DNA from: Acetatifactor muris
Lineage (GTDB): Bacteria > Bacillota > Clostridia > Lachnospirales > Lachnospiraceae
Assembly: GCF_024623325.1 (NCBI RefSeq)
Contig: NZ_JANJZD010000007.1
Location: forward strand, 62,001-126,000
DNA length: 64,000 nt
Reading direction: 5' to 3'
Position numbers and translations under genes: made by a program. The notes under the pieces were generated by a model that had not been told where the DNA came from, made no database searches, and saw nothing but the letters and a program-made list of their open reading frames with translations. Below, piece after piece: positions 16,242 to 25,656 of this stretch. Positions within the stretch are counted from its first letter, which is position 1, and each line of letters opens with the position of its first letter.

Positions 16242-17303
16242 TCAATACCCGCGGTATCCATGATGCGTATGATTCCGGCTGCAGTGGTCGTCATGGTCAT
16301 AATCAAATTCCAGGATGCTTCCGTCCAGAGCATTTATACAGTATTCAAACTCTTCACATTCTTTCTGAAATTCGATTTCATATTCCGCACGACCGTCATC
16401 CCAGTCCAGCTCCGCTTTGGTCAACACCACTTCCTCCAGCCCAAATCCGGCGTCCCCCACCGCTATTTCTTTCGCTCTTTCCAAACCTATATATCCATCC
16501 GCATTGTCGGCCCCTCCGCCTGATACAGCCCCGGGAACCTGAAACTGCTCCACACTCTTATCGATTATCATGCCGGTCTCAGCACTAATCTCATATTCAT
16601 ATTCCGCCTCGGCTGTGTAAAATTCAATGTCATATTCCGTCCCTCTGTAGTCCCGGTCCGTTTCCTGTTTGGTGAAAGTCACATCCGTCTCCTTCAGACC
16701 GGCATCGGCCAAAGCTGTCGCCTTCGCAGTCTCCAAATCGATTTGCTCCGCCTGATTCCCGGTCTGATTCTGCTCTTCCGAAGGCTGGACATCCACAGGC
16801 GCCTGACTGGCATCGGAGTTCTGGTCTCCCTGAGCAGCAGACGCCCCTTCCCGGCCTCCCCGTTCCTGCTGTTCGGATTGCCCTGACTCTGCCGGGCTCT
16901 GCGTTGCTGACTGTTCAGTTCCCTCTGGGATCTGCGCTGTCGACTGCTCAGTTCCCTCTGGGGTCTGCATGGAGAGCGCCTGAATTTTCACTCCTTCCAC
17001 GGTTCCGGTAACAGCATCAATCTCATATTGGTAAGAATGGTCGGAACCGTTGAACGCAATTTCGTAATAATTTTCTCCGCCATCCTTCTTCAGCTCCTGC
17101 TTCATAAGGACAATGTCCTCCATTTTCAGTCCCGCATCTGCCAGAGCGTACTCCAGAGCCGCATTTCTGTCCATGGTTTCTTCCTTATGATTACCTACGG
17201 CACAGGCAGTAGATGTTCCCGCAACAGTCAGAACCAGAAGCATACATACCGCTTTTATGGCTGTCTTCCGAAAAGATGAAACTATACTTCTAATCTCTTT
17301 CAT
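16242..17303 (-). CDS. Exported protein with three PepSY domains and a His-rich tail
   Basis: 354 aa from ATG 17303, chosen because GGAGGAG lies 9-10 bp upstream; a longer frame would overlap the neighbouring radical SAM gene. A signal or lipoprotein-like segment (VCMLLVLTVAGTSTACAV, possible lipid Cys) is followed by three PepSY repeats at about 35-105, 190-260 and 280-345. Each has the pattern A...AL.DAGL....V...K.E.....G...YEIEF and YEI.A.TG.I. Repeats 1 and 2 are joined by a Gln/Glu/Ser/Pro linker with EGTEQS repeats. The end is His/Asp-rich (DYDHDDHCSRNHTHHGYRGY), which could bind metal. PepSY domains often inhibit proteases or sense ligands outside the cell. Confidence 0.85.
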   Translation of the reverse strand: MKEIRSIVSSFRKTAIKAVCMLLVLTVAGTSTACAVGNHKEETMDRNAALEYALADAGLKMEDIVLMKQELKKDGGENYYEIAFNGSDHSYQYEIDAVTGTVEGVKIQALSMQTPEGTEQSTAQIPEGTEQSATQSPAESGQSEQQERGGREGASAAQGDQNSDASQAPVDVQPSEEQNQTGNQAEQIDLETAKATALADAGLKETDVTFTKQETDRDYRGTEYDIEFYTAEAEYEYEISAETGMIIDKSVEQFQVPGAVSGGGADNADGYIGLERAKEIAVGDAGFGLEEVVLTKAELDWDDGRAEYEIEFQKECEEFEYCINALDGSILEFDYDHDDHCSRNHTHHGYRGY

Positions 17304-17337
17304 GGTAAATACTCCTCCGCAACAAAGATTATATAGA

Positions 17338-19224
17338 TTATACCTCATTTTCTGTCTGTCTGCAAACCACATGACATGTCTCCGCTTCAGAATTCAGCGG
17401 ATTCCTTCTCCGGTAGTCGAACAAAACAAATTCTGCCTTACGCTCCCTGTCATTCCTGGTATTTTCCGTCCCGGTGCTCTCATATAATTCAGCCACCTGC
17501 TCCCTGTCCCATACCGGCCAGAAAAAAGGCTCCAAATGCGTCATCTTACTCAGCTGCTTTCCGTCATACCCTGCATAATCCGGCAGATACCTCCGTGTCC
17601 TCTCCTCTTCCTGATAAAAATCACGGATGCTTTCCCGATACCCGGACAAATCCACCGCAAATACCGGCCTGCTCTTCACTTTCTCCCGCAGATACATGTC
17701 ATATGTCAGAAATTCCCTGTATACGGCTTCTCTTTTCTCATCATATTTTAATGCAAATGCAAACAGCACCTGATAACGGTAACTCCGCGCAGGACTTGCT
17801 TTAAAATATCCGTTTTCCCCGTAAAACTCAGCCATTTTCTCATACATTACAAAAGGATTCGAAAATGCTTTCTCCAGAAACGGCAGCGTATGCGTAAACT
17901 GTCCGCTGTTGTAATAAATCTCCACCATCTCTTCAATCCGCTTCAGTTTCAGCACGTCCTCAAAGGAAAGCCATCTGGTATACAACACTTCATAGGGCGG
18001 CTGAGCCCGGTAGACAATCCCATACTCCTCAGCCCTCTCCCACATCTCCGAGCCTTTAAGTACCTTCAGGAATCCCAGCTGCAGCTGTTCAGGTCTCATA
18101 CGGTAAACCCGGTCAAAAGATCTTCCAAAGCTCTCGTAGTTCTCATAGGGAAGACCTGCTATCAGATCCAGGTGTTGATGGACATTTCCGCCTCTGCCAA
18201 TGGACGCCACAATTTTTTCCAGCTTCTCCGGCTCTGTCACCCGCCGGATGGCCTTCAGTGTCCCGGGATTCGTTGACTGAACACCGATTTCCAGCTGTAC
18301 CAGCCCCGGCCGCAGACGCCCCAGCAGTTCTATTTCGTCTTCCCTCAGAATATCAGCCGAAATTTCAAAATGAAAATTTGTGACACCATTGTCATGTTCT
18401 TCCAGATAGCTCCAGATGGCCATTGCATGCTCATAATTGCAATTGAAAGTCCTGTCTATAAATTTTACCTGCTTTACTCTGTTATCCAGGAAAAACTGCA
18501 GTTCCTTTTTTATGACATTTATGTCACGAAAACGCAGCTGCTTTTCCAGAGAAGACAGACAATAACTGCAGAGAAAAGGGCAGCCTCTGCTGCTCTCATA
18601 ATAAATAATTCTGTTCTCAAAAAGGGACAGGTCCTGATAAAGAAAAGGAATGTCATCCAGTTTCACCTGTGCCCGGGGTGGCGTTGCCCCCGACCTCAGA
18701 TACAGCCCCGGAATTTTCTTCCACTGTGCCTCCACATTCCAGTATCCGGCTTCCGCCCGGGCCGATAGTCCCTGTATCCCTCCGGGCCGCTGCTTTTCCG
18801 CCGCTTCACCGCATTCCTCTCCGGCGCCGCCACAGCGCACATAAGTCTCCAGCAGCTCTTTGAATGTCGCCTCCCCTTCACCCACCATAATCCCGGTAAC
18901 CTGCAGATATTTCTGCAGAATATTCTCTGCATCCCAGGATACCTCCGGACCGCCCAGCCAGATATCCGTCTCCGGCAGCAGCTTTGCCAGTTCCGTCAGA
19001 AGCTCCTGAATCAATCTCCAGTTCCAGATGTAGCAGGAAAAACCAGCCACATCAGGTTTCCTCTCATAAATATCCGCGAGAATTTCCTCCATGGGCTGAT
19101 TGATCGTATATTCTGCCAGTTCCACATACTGTTGCAGCTTCGCTCCCGCATAAGCCCGCAGGCTGTATATGGCAGGGTTGGAATGAATATATTTTGCATT
19201 CACTGCCACCAGTAAAAATTTCAT
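17338..19224 (-). CDS. B12-binding domain radical SAM protein (DUF4080 type)
   Basis: 628 aa. The N-terminal cobalamin-binding-like Rossmann domain (about 1-140, FLLVAVNAKYIHSNPAIYSLRAY, DIWLGGPEVSWDA) is followed by the radical SAM core with CPFLCSYC (about residues 209-216) and the usual GLVQLEIGVQSTNP motif, then a DUF4080-like C-terminal region. Members of this group are widespread in clostridia with unknown substrate. The start at 19224 is set by its ATGA overlap with the stop of the phosphoesterase gene; a longer frame begins at 19254. Confidence 0.88.
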   Translation of the reverse strand: MKFLLVAVNAKYIHSNPAIYSLRAYAGAKLQQYVELAEYTINQPMEEILADIYERKPDVAGFSCYIWNWRLIQELLTELAKLLPETDIWLGGPEVSWDAENILQKYLQVTGIMVGEGEATFKELLETYVRCGGAGEECGEAAEKQRPGGIQGLSARAEAGYWNVEAQWKKIPGLYLRSGATPPRAQVKLDDIPFLYQDLSLFENRIIYYESSRGCPFLCSYCLSSLEKQLRFRDINVIKKELQFFLDNRVKQVKFIDRTFNCNYEHAMAIWSYLEEHDNGVTNFHFEISADILREDEIELLGRLRPGLVQLEIGVQSTNPGTLKAIRRVTEPEKLEKIVASIGRGGNVHQHLDLIAGLPYENYESFGRSFDRVYRMRPEQLQLGFLKVLKGSEMWERAEEYGIVYRAQPPYEVLYTRWLSFEDVLKLKRIEEMVEIYYNSGQFTHTLPFLEKAFSNPFVMYEKMAEFYGENGYFKASPARSYRYQVLFAFALKYDEKREAVYREFLTYDMYLREKVKSRPVFAVDLSGYRESIRDFYQEEERTRRYLPDYAGYDGKQLSKMTHLEPFFWPVWDREQVAELYESTGTENTRNDRERKAEFVLFDYRRRNPLNSEAETCHVVCRQTENEV

Positions 19225-20075
19225 AATCCGAATCTTTCCTCCAGCCTGTTCCACACTTCTTCCGGCATTTCCGCAATGGACCGCACCTCTGTCCTTTTTG
19301 CCTCTTCATCCATGGCGACAATGCATTTAAAGAAATAGTTTACCCCTGTGACCAGGCTTTTCTTCACCGCCTTATTCAGGGTCATTCCCAGTTCATCCAC
19401 ACCGCTCTCCGCAAAAGCCCCCAGATATCCCTCCACGTCATAAGAAATGGACTTAAATTCTGCCTCCCAGCCATTCCGGCTCCCTGTCAGTATGGCGAAC
19501 TGCGCCCGCCTGCCCACATTGTCAACGGCAAATCCCAGTGAACCGGGATTGATATACGTTTTCCCATAGAGCACCGCTTTCTCCTGGTGATGACTGTGTC
19601 CGCCCAGCAGACAGCCATAAGCCAGCTCCTTCAGCACCTCCTCCATAAGCCCCGGTTCCTCATGAACATTCCCCCGCACTTTTCCGGGCACCCCATGACA
19701 AATATACAGCGAAGGACAGCCTTCGATTGCCACTTCCCGCTCTGTGGGGAAAGAAGCCAGAAAAGCCATATCTTCCTGTGTCAGACGCCTGAGTGTATAA
19801 TACAGCGTGCCGTTGGCAGATGACGGTTTCCATCCCTCCCTGTTGTCTGTATTATTCAGCAGATAGTCCTCCCTGTTGCCCCGGATGATATAGCAGGTAT
19901 ATTTTTCACTTATCTCCCGCAGATATTTTACAGTCCTCTCCGGATAGGGACCGTCCGTCACATAATCTCCCAGCGCAATTACACCGTCTACCGGATTCTC
20001 CCTGATATATGCCAGGAAAGCCTCCAGAGCCTTATAATTTCCATGTATGTCACTGATTAACGCATATTTTGCCAT
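19221..20075 (-). CDS. Metallophosphoesterase
   Basis: Calcineurin-like phosphoesterase of 284 aa. All dimetal-site motifs are visible in order: SDIHGN (8-13), ALGDYVTDGPYPE (about 35-47), RGNRED (about 65-70), ICHGVPG (about 125-131) and GGHSHH (about 157-162). The N-terminal part resembles YfcE/MJ0936-type phosphodiesterases. The C-terminal 60 residues are an extra domain of unknown role. It overlaps the radical SAM gene by 4 bp and follows galT by 27 bp, so it is probably co-transcribed with the gal genes. Confidence 0.9.
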   Translation of the reverse strand: MAKYALISDIHGNYKALEAFLAYIRENPVDGVIALGDYVTDGPYPERTVKYLREISEKYTCYIIRGNREDYLLNNTDNREGWKPSSANGTLYYTLRRLTQEDMAFLASFPTEREVAIEGCPSLYICHGVPGKVRGNVHEEPGLMEEVLKELAYGCLLGGHSHHQEKAVLYGKTYINPGSLGFAVDNVGRRAQFAILTGSRNGWEAEFKSISYDVEGYLGAFAESGVDELGMTLNKAVKKSLVTGVNYFFKCIVAMDEEAKRTEVRSIAEMPEEVWNRLEERFGL

Positions 20076-20102
20076 GGCTCTCTCCTGTAATTCTTCTGTC
20101 GT

Positions 20103-21605
20103 TTACAGGCTCTGTATAAATCTGTCAAATGCCTGCTGGCCCTCGGGTGTTCTCTTATACACCCCGGCATCCTCCAACACCTCCATGAACACCAGGCCGA
20201 TTTCTTTCTCAATGACATCATCAATATTTGACGCATCCATATGATCATATCCTGAGCTGAATTCCTCCACCCAGTCCGCATGTTTGGCCAGCACCTGGTC
20301 GGAGCGCAGGTCTGCCCCGGACACAATAGCCGCTTTCAGCTGCGCCATTTCATCCTTCAGACGGGCTGGCAGCACCGCCAGTCCCATGACCTCTATGAGA
20401 CCTATATTCTCCTTTTTGATATGATGCAGCTTTGCATGGGGATGGTATACCCCCAGAGGATGTTCCTCCGTTGTGATATTGTTTCTCAGCACCAGGTCCA
20501 GTTCAAAGTTCTCTCCCCGCCTCCTTGCGATGGGAGTGATGGTGTTGTGAGGTTCCCCGTCTGTACAGGCGTAGACAAAAGCCTGCTCATCCGTATACCT
20601 GCGCCACTTGTCCAGAATTCTGTCCGCCAGGGCAATGATGCGGGCTGTATCCGGACCGTTCAGCCGTATCACCGACATGGGCCATCTGACCACGCCCGCG
20701 TTCACATCCTCAAACCCTTCCACTGTGAAGCTTCTCTCCACAGGCGCCTTCGCCATGGCAAATTCGTAATGGCCCCCCTGAAAATGATCATGGCTTAAAA
20801 TGGAACCGCCCACAATCGGCAGGTCCGCATTGGACCCCACAAAATAATGGGGAAACTGCTTGACAAAATCAAACAGCTTGACAAACGTGTCATGGTCGAT
20901 TTTCATAGGCACATGCTGAAAATTAAACACGATACAGTGCTCATTATAGTAGACATAGGGAGAATACTGAAAGCCCCACTGGCTGCCGTTGATGGTCACC
21001 GGAATAATCCTGTGATTCTGCCTGGCCGGATGGTTCAGCCTGCCCGCATACCCTTCGTTCTCTCTGCACAGCAGACATTTCGGATACCCGGACTGCTTCG
21101 CATTTCTGGCGGCAGCAATGGCCTTCGGATCCTTCTCCGGCTTGGACAGATTGATGGTAATGTCCAGGTCACCGTATTTGGTAGGCACAATCCATTTTCT
21201 GTCCCTGGCGATGCGGTACCTTCTGATATAATCGGAATCCCTGCTGAGCTTATAATAATAATCCGTCGCCGCTCTGGGCGATTCTGTCTCATACAGTTCC
21301 CGGAATCTTATGATTACCTCGCTGGGCCTGGGCATCAGCAGACTCATCACTTTAGTGTCAAACAAATCCCGATACACCACCCCGTTCCCGGCAATAAATC
21401 CATTTTCATATGCATAATCGCACATACGGTTCAAAACCGCCTCCAGGTCCTCCGTCTTCACCCCTTCCGGTTCCAGTGACTCTTCCGTCTCGTCCAACCC
21501 GAACAGCTCCAGCAGCCTGTTGGTGGTAAAGACCACATCCTCTGTGGGAACCAGTCCTGTCTGTACGCCGTAAGAAACCAGTTTCCTGATATCTGACTGA
21601 ATCAT
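20103..21605 (-). CDS. galT: UDP-glucose--hexose-1-phosphate uridylyltransferase
   Basis: 500-aa class II GalT of Firmicutes. It transfers UMP from UDP-glucose to galactose-1-phosphate in the Leloir pathway. The active-site segment GGSILSHDHFQGGHYEFAMAK (about residues 278-298) carries the catalytic HxH. The CLLCRENEGYAGRLNHPARQNHRIIP segment is typical. The start at 21605 has GAGGAG 6-8 bp upstream; an in-frame extension to 21650 lacks one. galK precedes it on the same strand with 173 bp between, in which I see no other gene. Confidence 0.95.
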   Translation of the reverse strand: MIQSDIRKLVSYGVQTGLVPTEDVVFTTNRLLELFGLDETEESLEPEGVKTEDLEAVLNRMCDYAYENGFIAGNGVVYRDLFDTKVMSLLMPRPSEVIIRFRELYETESPRAATDYYYKLSRDSDYIRRYRIARDRKWIVPTKYGDLDITINLSKPEKDPKAIAAARNAKQSGYPKCLLCRENEGYAGRLNHPARQNHRIIPVTINGSQWGFQYSPYVYYNEHCIVFNFQHVPMKIDHDTFVKLFDFVKQFPHYFVGSNADLPIVGGSILSHDHFQGGHYEFAMAKAPVERSFTVEGFEDVNAGVVRWPMSVIRLNGPDTARIIALADRILDKWRRYTDEQAFVYACTDGEPHNTITPIARRRGENFELDLVLRNNITTEEHPLGVYHPHAKLHHIKKENIGLIEVMGLAVLPARLKDEMAQLKAAIVSGADLRSDQVLAKHADWVEEFSSGYDHMDASNIDDVIEKEIGLVFMEVLEDAGVYKRTPEGQQAFDRFIQSL

Positions 21606-21778
21606 TTTGCTCTCCTCGCTTTCCCTTCTCCGCCACATTCTCCATGCCATTTATGTCATCTGCCGGCCATCTGCAATCCTTTTCCACACTGCGGCCTCAC
21701 GCTCACAGCTTCTCTGTGCTGACACCGGGCAGCTGGCAGCCCCCCGGCTGCTGTCTCTATGGATACACGCATGGAACC

Positions 21779-22942
21779 TTACAGTGTCACAGGCCCGTTC
21801 CCTACTTCCACCACATAGAAGTCCGCAGCATAACCGATTTTGGCTTCATAAGCCTTACCCACTTTATCAATAAATCCGTCGATGGCTTCGTCCTTCACAA
21901 TACTCACCGTACAGCCGCCGAAACCTGCGCCCGTCATCCTGGAGCCGATAACGCCTTCAATCTTCCAGGCTTCTTCCACCAACGTATCCAGCTCAATGCC
22001 TGTCACTTCATAATCATCCCTCAGCGATACATGGGATTCATTCATGAGCTTTCCGAAAAGCGCCACGTTATCCGCTTTCAGTGCTTCCACCGCACGGATG
22101 GTGCGCTGATTCTCATAAACCGCATGCTTTGCGCGCCTTCTGCGCACATCGCTCTCAATGGCAGATGCATACTTTTCAAAGGTTTCTTCGTCCAGGTCAC
22201 CCAGGCCCTTGATTTCCACAACCTTCTGCAGTTCTGCCAGCGCAGTCTCACATTCGCTGCGGCGCTCATTATATTTGGAATCGCCCAGGCCACGCTTCTT
22301 GTTGCTGCTGGCAATGACAATCTTCGCCCCTTTCAGCGCGATAGGTGCATATTCAAATGACAGGTCCGCTGTGTCCAGGAAAATGGCATTGTCCTTCTTT
22401 CCCATGGCAATGGCAAACTGGTCCATAATGCCGCAATTTACTTTATTAAAGTTATTCTCCGCATACTGACCGATCAGAGCCAGTTCCTGATTGCTCACCT
22501 CGAACCCGAAGAAATCTCTCAGAATATAACCTGTCAGAATCTCTACGGACGCGGAGGAAGACAGCCCCGAGCCGTTGGGAATGTTTCCATACAGCAGCAG
22601 GTCCATTCCAAAGGGTACTTTCATCCCTTTCTCTCCGAAAGCCCACATTACGCCCTTGGGATAATTTGTCCAGCCTGCTTCTTTGGCGGGCACCAGTTCC
22701 TCCAGAGAAGATTCGATGACACCCAGCTTTTCAAAATTCATGGAGTAAAAGCGCAGCCTGTTATCCTCTCTCCGTCTGGCTGCCCCGTATGTTCCAATGG
22801 TCAGCGCACAGGGAAATACATGCCCGCCGTTATAGTCGGTATGTTCTCCGATGAGGTTGACCCTGCCTGGTGCAAAATAGCATTTCACACCTTCCGCATC
22901 CCCAAATACTTCCTGAAATTTCTTCAAAATTGTCTCTTTCAT
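21779..22942 (-). CDS. galK: Galactokinase
   Basis: GHMP kinase of 387 aa that phosphorylates galactose at C1. Signature sequences are GRVNLIGEHTDYNGGHVFPCAL near residues 26-47, the ATP-binding PNGSGLSSSASVE near 115-127 and the third GHMP motif RMTGAGFGGCTVSIV near 335-349. Cytosolic. First gene of the galK-galT run. The region upstream (22943-23091) has an ATGTTAACAT palindrome at 23081-23090 that could be an operator. Confidence 0.96.
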   Translation of the reverse strand: MKETILKKFQEVFGDAEGVKCYFAPGRVNLIGEHTDYNGGHVFPCALTIGTYGAARRREDNRLRFYSMNFEKLGVIESSLEELVPAKEAGWTNYPKGVMWAFGEKGMKVPFGMDLLLYGNIPNGSGLSSSASVEILTGYILRDFFGFEVSNQELALIGQYAENNFNKVNCGIMDQFAIAMGKKDNAIFLDTADLSFEYAPIALKGAKIVIASSNKKRGLGDSKYNERRSECETALAELQKVVEIKGLGDLDEETFEKYASAIESDVRRRRAKHAVYENQRTIRAVEALKADNVALFGKLMNESHVSLRDDYEVTGIELDTLVEEAWKIEGVIGSRMTGAGFGGCTVSIVKDEAIDGFIDKVGKAYEAKIGYAADFYVVEVGNGPVTL

Positions 22943-23091
22943 TCTGATAACCCTGCCTTTCTGTAACCTGTACCGGTATCTGCATGCAGCCCTTATGGTG
23001 CATATGCTTTCTTCCTGCCTTTATTATACACGGATAAACCGGAGGATTGCCACATCCATTTGTTTTTTGAACCTGTCAAAATGTTAACATG

Positions 23092-23565
23092 TTACTGTTC
23101 AGAACCTGGTCCCGTCGCTCTGCCCTCCGAAATGTCGGGTGAACACACCCCTGCGTGAATGACAGAACAGATTTTCTCTATCGCTTTTTCCGCCGTATGC
23201 TGTTTTATCAGGCCCTCCCTCGCATATCCTGCGAAATCCAGACTGTCCCCTGACAGTCTCACCGCCACTACTGCTTCATTCATATCCGCCGCACCTGCCA
23301 TTATCGAAATGACATATATTTTCTTCCTGAAATCTTCTTCCAGGATCTTCCCCTGGCCCAGCAGGGAATCTCTTAACTGCGCAAATGTCTGCTTCGTCAC
23401 CGTCGTATGTCTGAAGATTATTCCTTTTTCCTTTCCCCCGGTGTACATTATCACCTTTTCCGACAAACTCCTGTATGCTTCTGTTCTCATTTTCTCTTTC
23501 CCAATGATTTTCCCTCTGTTCTCATAACAGTTCGGGCAGGTCACTGAACGGTTGCCTGCCTTCAC
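23092..23565 (-). CDS. Hypothetical protein, second gene of an unknown two-gene module
   Basis: Up to 157 aa from a GTG at 23565, which overlaps the stop of the 638-aa gene (GTGA). An ATG at 23490 (132 aa) is an alternative. The longer form begins with TCPNCYEN, a possible half zinc site. The body alternates strands and helices (KGIIFRHTTVTKQTFAQLRDSLL, KKIYVISIMAGAADMNEAVVAVRLSGDSLDFAGYAREGLI). No membrane segment. I do not recognise the family. The coupling suggests it works with the protein encoded just upstream, for instance as accessory or antidote. Confidence 0.6.
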   Translation of the reverse strand: MKAGNRSVTCPNCYENRGKIIGKEKMRTEAYRSLSEKVIMYTGGKEKGIIFRHTTVTKQTFAQLRDSLLGQGKILEEDFRKKIYVISIMAGAADMNEAVVAVRLSGDSLDFAGYAREGLIKQHTAEKAIEKICSVIHAGVCSPDISEGRATGPGSEQ

Positions 23566-25478
23566 ACTGGCATGGTACTGTCACCTGTTGGCGCCCTGTC
23601 GATGCTGTCTGATATCTCTTCCAGAACCTCCTTTAACCCCTTTGCCATCTGTTTATCCGATACCGCCCTGATGCGTTTTCGTTTTTTGATTTCTTTTTCA
23701 ATGAGGGGTTCCAGCAATTGACGCGCAAATTTTTTTCTGTGAGAGCTTGCAAACATATCTTTCAGCATTTTCCCGTCCAGCTTCCTGCTCAGTTCTTCTA
23801 CAATTTTCTCAGCTTCCTTTTGATTCAAAAGGTAATCCTGTGCAAGTTCTTCGAATTCTTTCTGAATGATTCCCACCATCTCATCTGCATCATCTTCAAT
23901 GAAATTATTCAGAACCGCACCTGTGGCTTTTCCGGCAGCGGCTCCGCCTGCAATGGAGCCAATCAGGCCTCCCACGATAGTGCCCACTCCCGGAAGAATC
24001 GCTGAGCCGACGGCGGCCCCTCCCAGCCACCCGCCGGTTCCTCCTGCCACAGTTGACGCTGTGTTCGCCAGATTCTTAAACAACTGTTTTCCGGATATTC
24101 TGCCTCTGAAAATGTTGGCAATATCAAAAGATGATAAAACCACCACTGTCACACCTGCCGTAATCACATTTCCTCTCAGCAGCTTCGCCGCACTTTTCAT
24201 TGCCGCAGCGCCATAAATCTTGCTCCCGCTTCTGAAGGCATTAATCAGCACAGCGGATGCCTTTGGGCCCATAAAAGCCACAATTACCTCTGAACTTCCC
24301 ACAAGCGCACTGTTCAATCCTGCCTTTGAAAGCTGACTGGCAATAATTGTTGTGACAAATGCGGTACCGCCTACCTTGAGTCCCGAATAAGTAGCCGCCT
24401 TAATAGAAGAATTAAAATCTTCTCCGCTCCACAAATTTACAGCAAGAGTAATTACCGCTGTCACTCCAAATGCCGATGTGGCAATAATTGCGCCGTTGAC
24501 AGCATCATATGTCAGAGACTCTACTGTCCCTGCCTTAGCAATATTCTTCGCCTGTTCATATGTAAAATGTCCTTTCCGGACAATATTCTTTGCTTCTTCC
24601 GGGTCTGTGATACCCGGCATTTTTCCCTCCCGGATCTTCTCCTCCATCGCTTTTACGGCTGCGTCATACTTATCCGACGGAACCTCTATCTGCATGGGCT
24701 TTCCATCCACCCAGTATCTGAAGTTTCCCTCTTTGTCAAAGCATTCATTCACACACGCAGAACCACTTTTACAGTATTTGGACTGGATGGCAACCCCGTC
24801 AACAATCCTGTCTGCGCCGTTCTTGATATTGTCGTCTCCTACTATCTTCGCGTCGTGCCCTGTGAGCCTGTCATACAGAGTGTTGGCACGTTCCGCGGCA
24901 AAACCATGCCCCTGTCTGCCATGAAATTTCTCTTCCTCATAAGATTTATTGACCTGGCCATGTGCCGCCACTGCTATCCCGCCTGCCACGGCTCCTTCAT
25001 ATTTTCTGCTCTCCTCATGAGACACCTGCTCTTTGGTTCCTGCGGAAGCTGCATCCCCGCAATCCAGCAAATCTTTAAAAAAGTGATATAGCGGGGTCTT
25101 GTTAAGTCCACAGTTTGTCCAGATCACTTCGCTTCCATCACGCATCTGAAACCGAAGTTTATTGTCCCCGTCCTTCTTCCCCATGTCAATCAGTTCAACA
25201 TCCTCTATGTCCTCATACCGAAGCTTCCTGGGAGTATCCAGAATCTCAAGGTAATATACCATTGTGTCCGTAAAAATATACCCGTTTTTTCCGTTCCCTG
25301 TAACCGTTGTATCATAAAATCCGAGTACACTTTCTCTGTCCAGATCCGGAGCAAACTTTTTTATTGCATTCTCCATCTTCCTGGCGGCAATGTTTCCCTT
25401 CATTTCAAATCCGTATGATGACTGAATCCCGGTATAGTACTTTTCCAGCAGCTTTAATCTTTCCTCATATTGTCCCAT
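23562..25478 (-). CDS. Large protein with PH-like, nuclease-like and glycine-zipper regions
   Basis: 638 aa from ATG 25478 (GGAGGAG upstream; a longer frame runs to 25556). Three parts are visible. Residues about 20-140 look like a bacterial PH/GRAM-type domain (GYIFTDTMVYYLEI, YEDIEDVELIDMG, LRFQMRDGSEVIW). Residues about 195-320 contain FAAERANTLYDRLTGHDA followed by NGADRIVDGVAIQSKYC, whose D...Q.K pattern recalls PD-(D/E)XK-type nuclease folds. Residues about 325-560 are hydrophobic, with several possible membrane helices and a Gly/Ala-rich run (GGWLGGAAVGSAI, GGLIGSIAGGAAAGKATGAV). The C-terminus is charged and helical. I infer an effector, toxin or defence role but cannot name a family. 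Confidence 0.7.
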   Translation of the reverse strand: MGQYEERLKLLEKYYTGIQSSYGFEMKGNIAARKMENAIKKFAPDLDRESVLGFYDTTVTGNGKNGYIFTDTMVYYLEILDTPRKLRYEDIEDVELIDMGKKDGDNKLRFQMRDGSEVIWTNCGLNKTPLYHFFKDLLDCGDAASAGTKEQVSHEESRKYEGAVAGGIAVAAHGQVNKSYEEEKFHGRQGHGFAAERANTLYDRLTGHDAKIVGDDNIKNGADRIVDGVAIQSKYCKSGSACVNECFDKEGNFRYWVDGKPMQIEVPSDKYDAAVKAMEEKIREGKMPGITDPEEAKNIVRKGHFTYEQAKNIAKAGTVESLTYDAVNGAIIATSAFGVTAVITLAVNLWSGEDFNSSIKAATYSGLKVGGTAFVTTIIASQLSKAGLNSALVGSSEVIVAFMGPKASAVLINAFRSGSKIYGAAAMKSAAKLLRGNVITAGVTVVVLSSFDIANIFRGRISGKQLFKNLANTASTVAGGTGGWLGGAAVGSAILPGVGTIVGGLIGSIAGGAAAGKATGAVLNNFIEDDADEMVGIIQKEFEELAQDYLLNQKEAEKIVEELSRKLDGKMLKDMFASSHRKKFARQLLEPLIEKEIKKRKRIRAVSDKQMAKGLKEVLEEISDSIDRAPTGDSTMPV

Positions 25479-25583
25479 ATACGTCCTTCTCCTCCAACGC
25501 TTTTGTGCAAAAGCAATCACCGAATTCAATCTACCATAATCCTCTGCCCATGTCAATTTCGTGGGTTTATTCGCTTAAAAACA

Positions 25584-25612
25584 TTGACTTTTCCTGTTAT
25601 TATAAATACAAT
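25584..25612 (+). promoter_or_regulatory. Promoter for luxS-mtnN
   Basis: TTGACT (25584-25589), 17 bp, TACAAT (25607-25612), 44 bp before the luxS ATG. It is also the divergent region for the 638-aa gene on the other strand. Confidence 0.65.
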
Positions 25613-25656
25613 AAAAAGGCGGAACTGCCGCCAGAATAAAAGAAAGGATTCCCATT

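Noticed and set aside
22981..23091. Sigma-A promoter for galK with TTGACA at 23079-23074
   Set aside because: The only good TATAAT (23028-23023) is 45 bp away, so the two hexamers cannot pair; the -35 for that -10 is poor.
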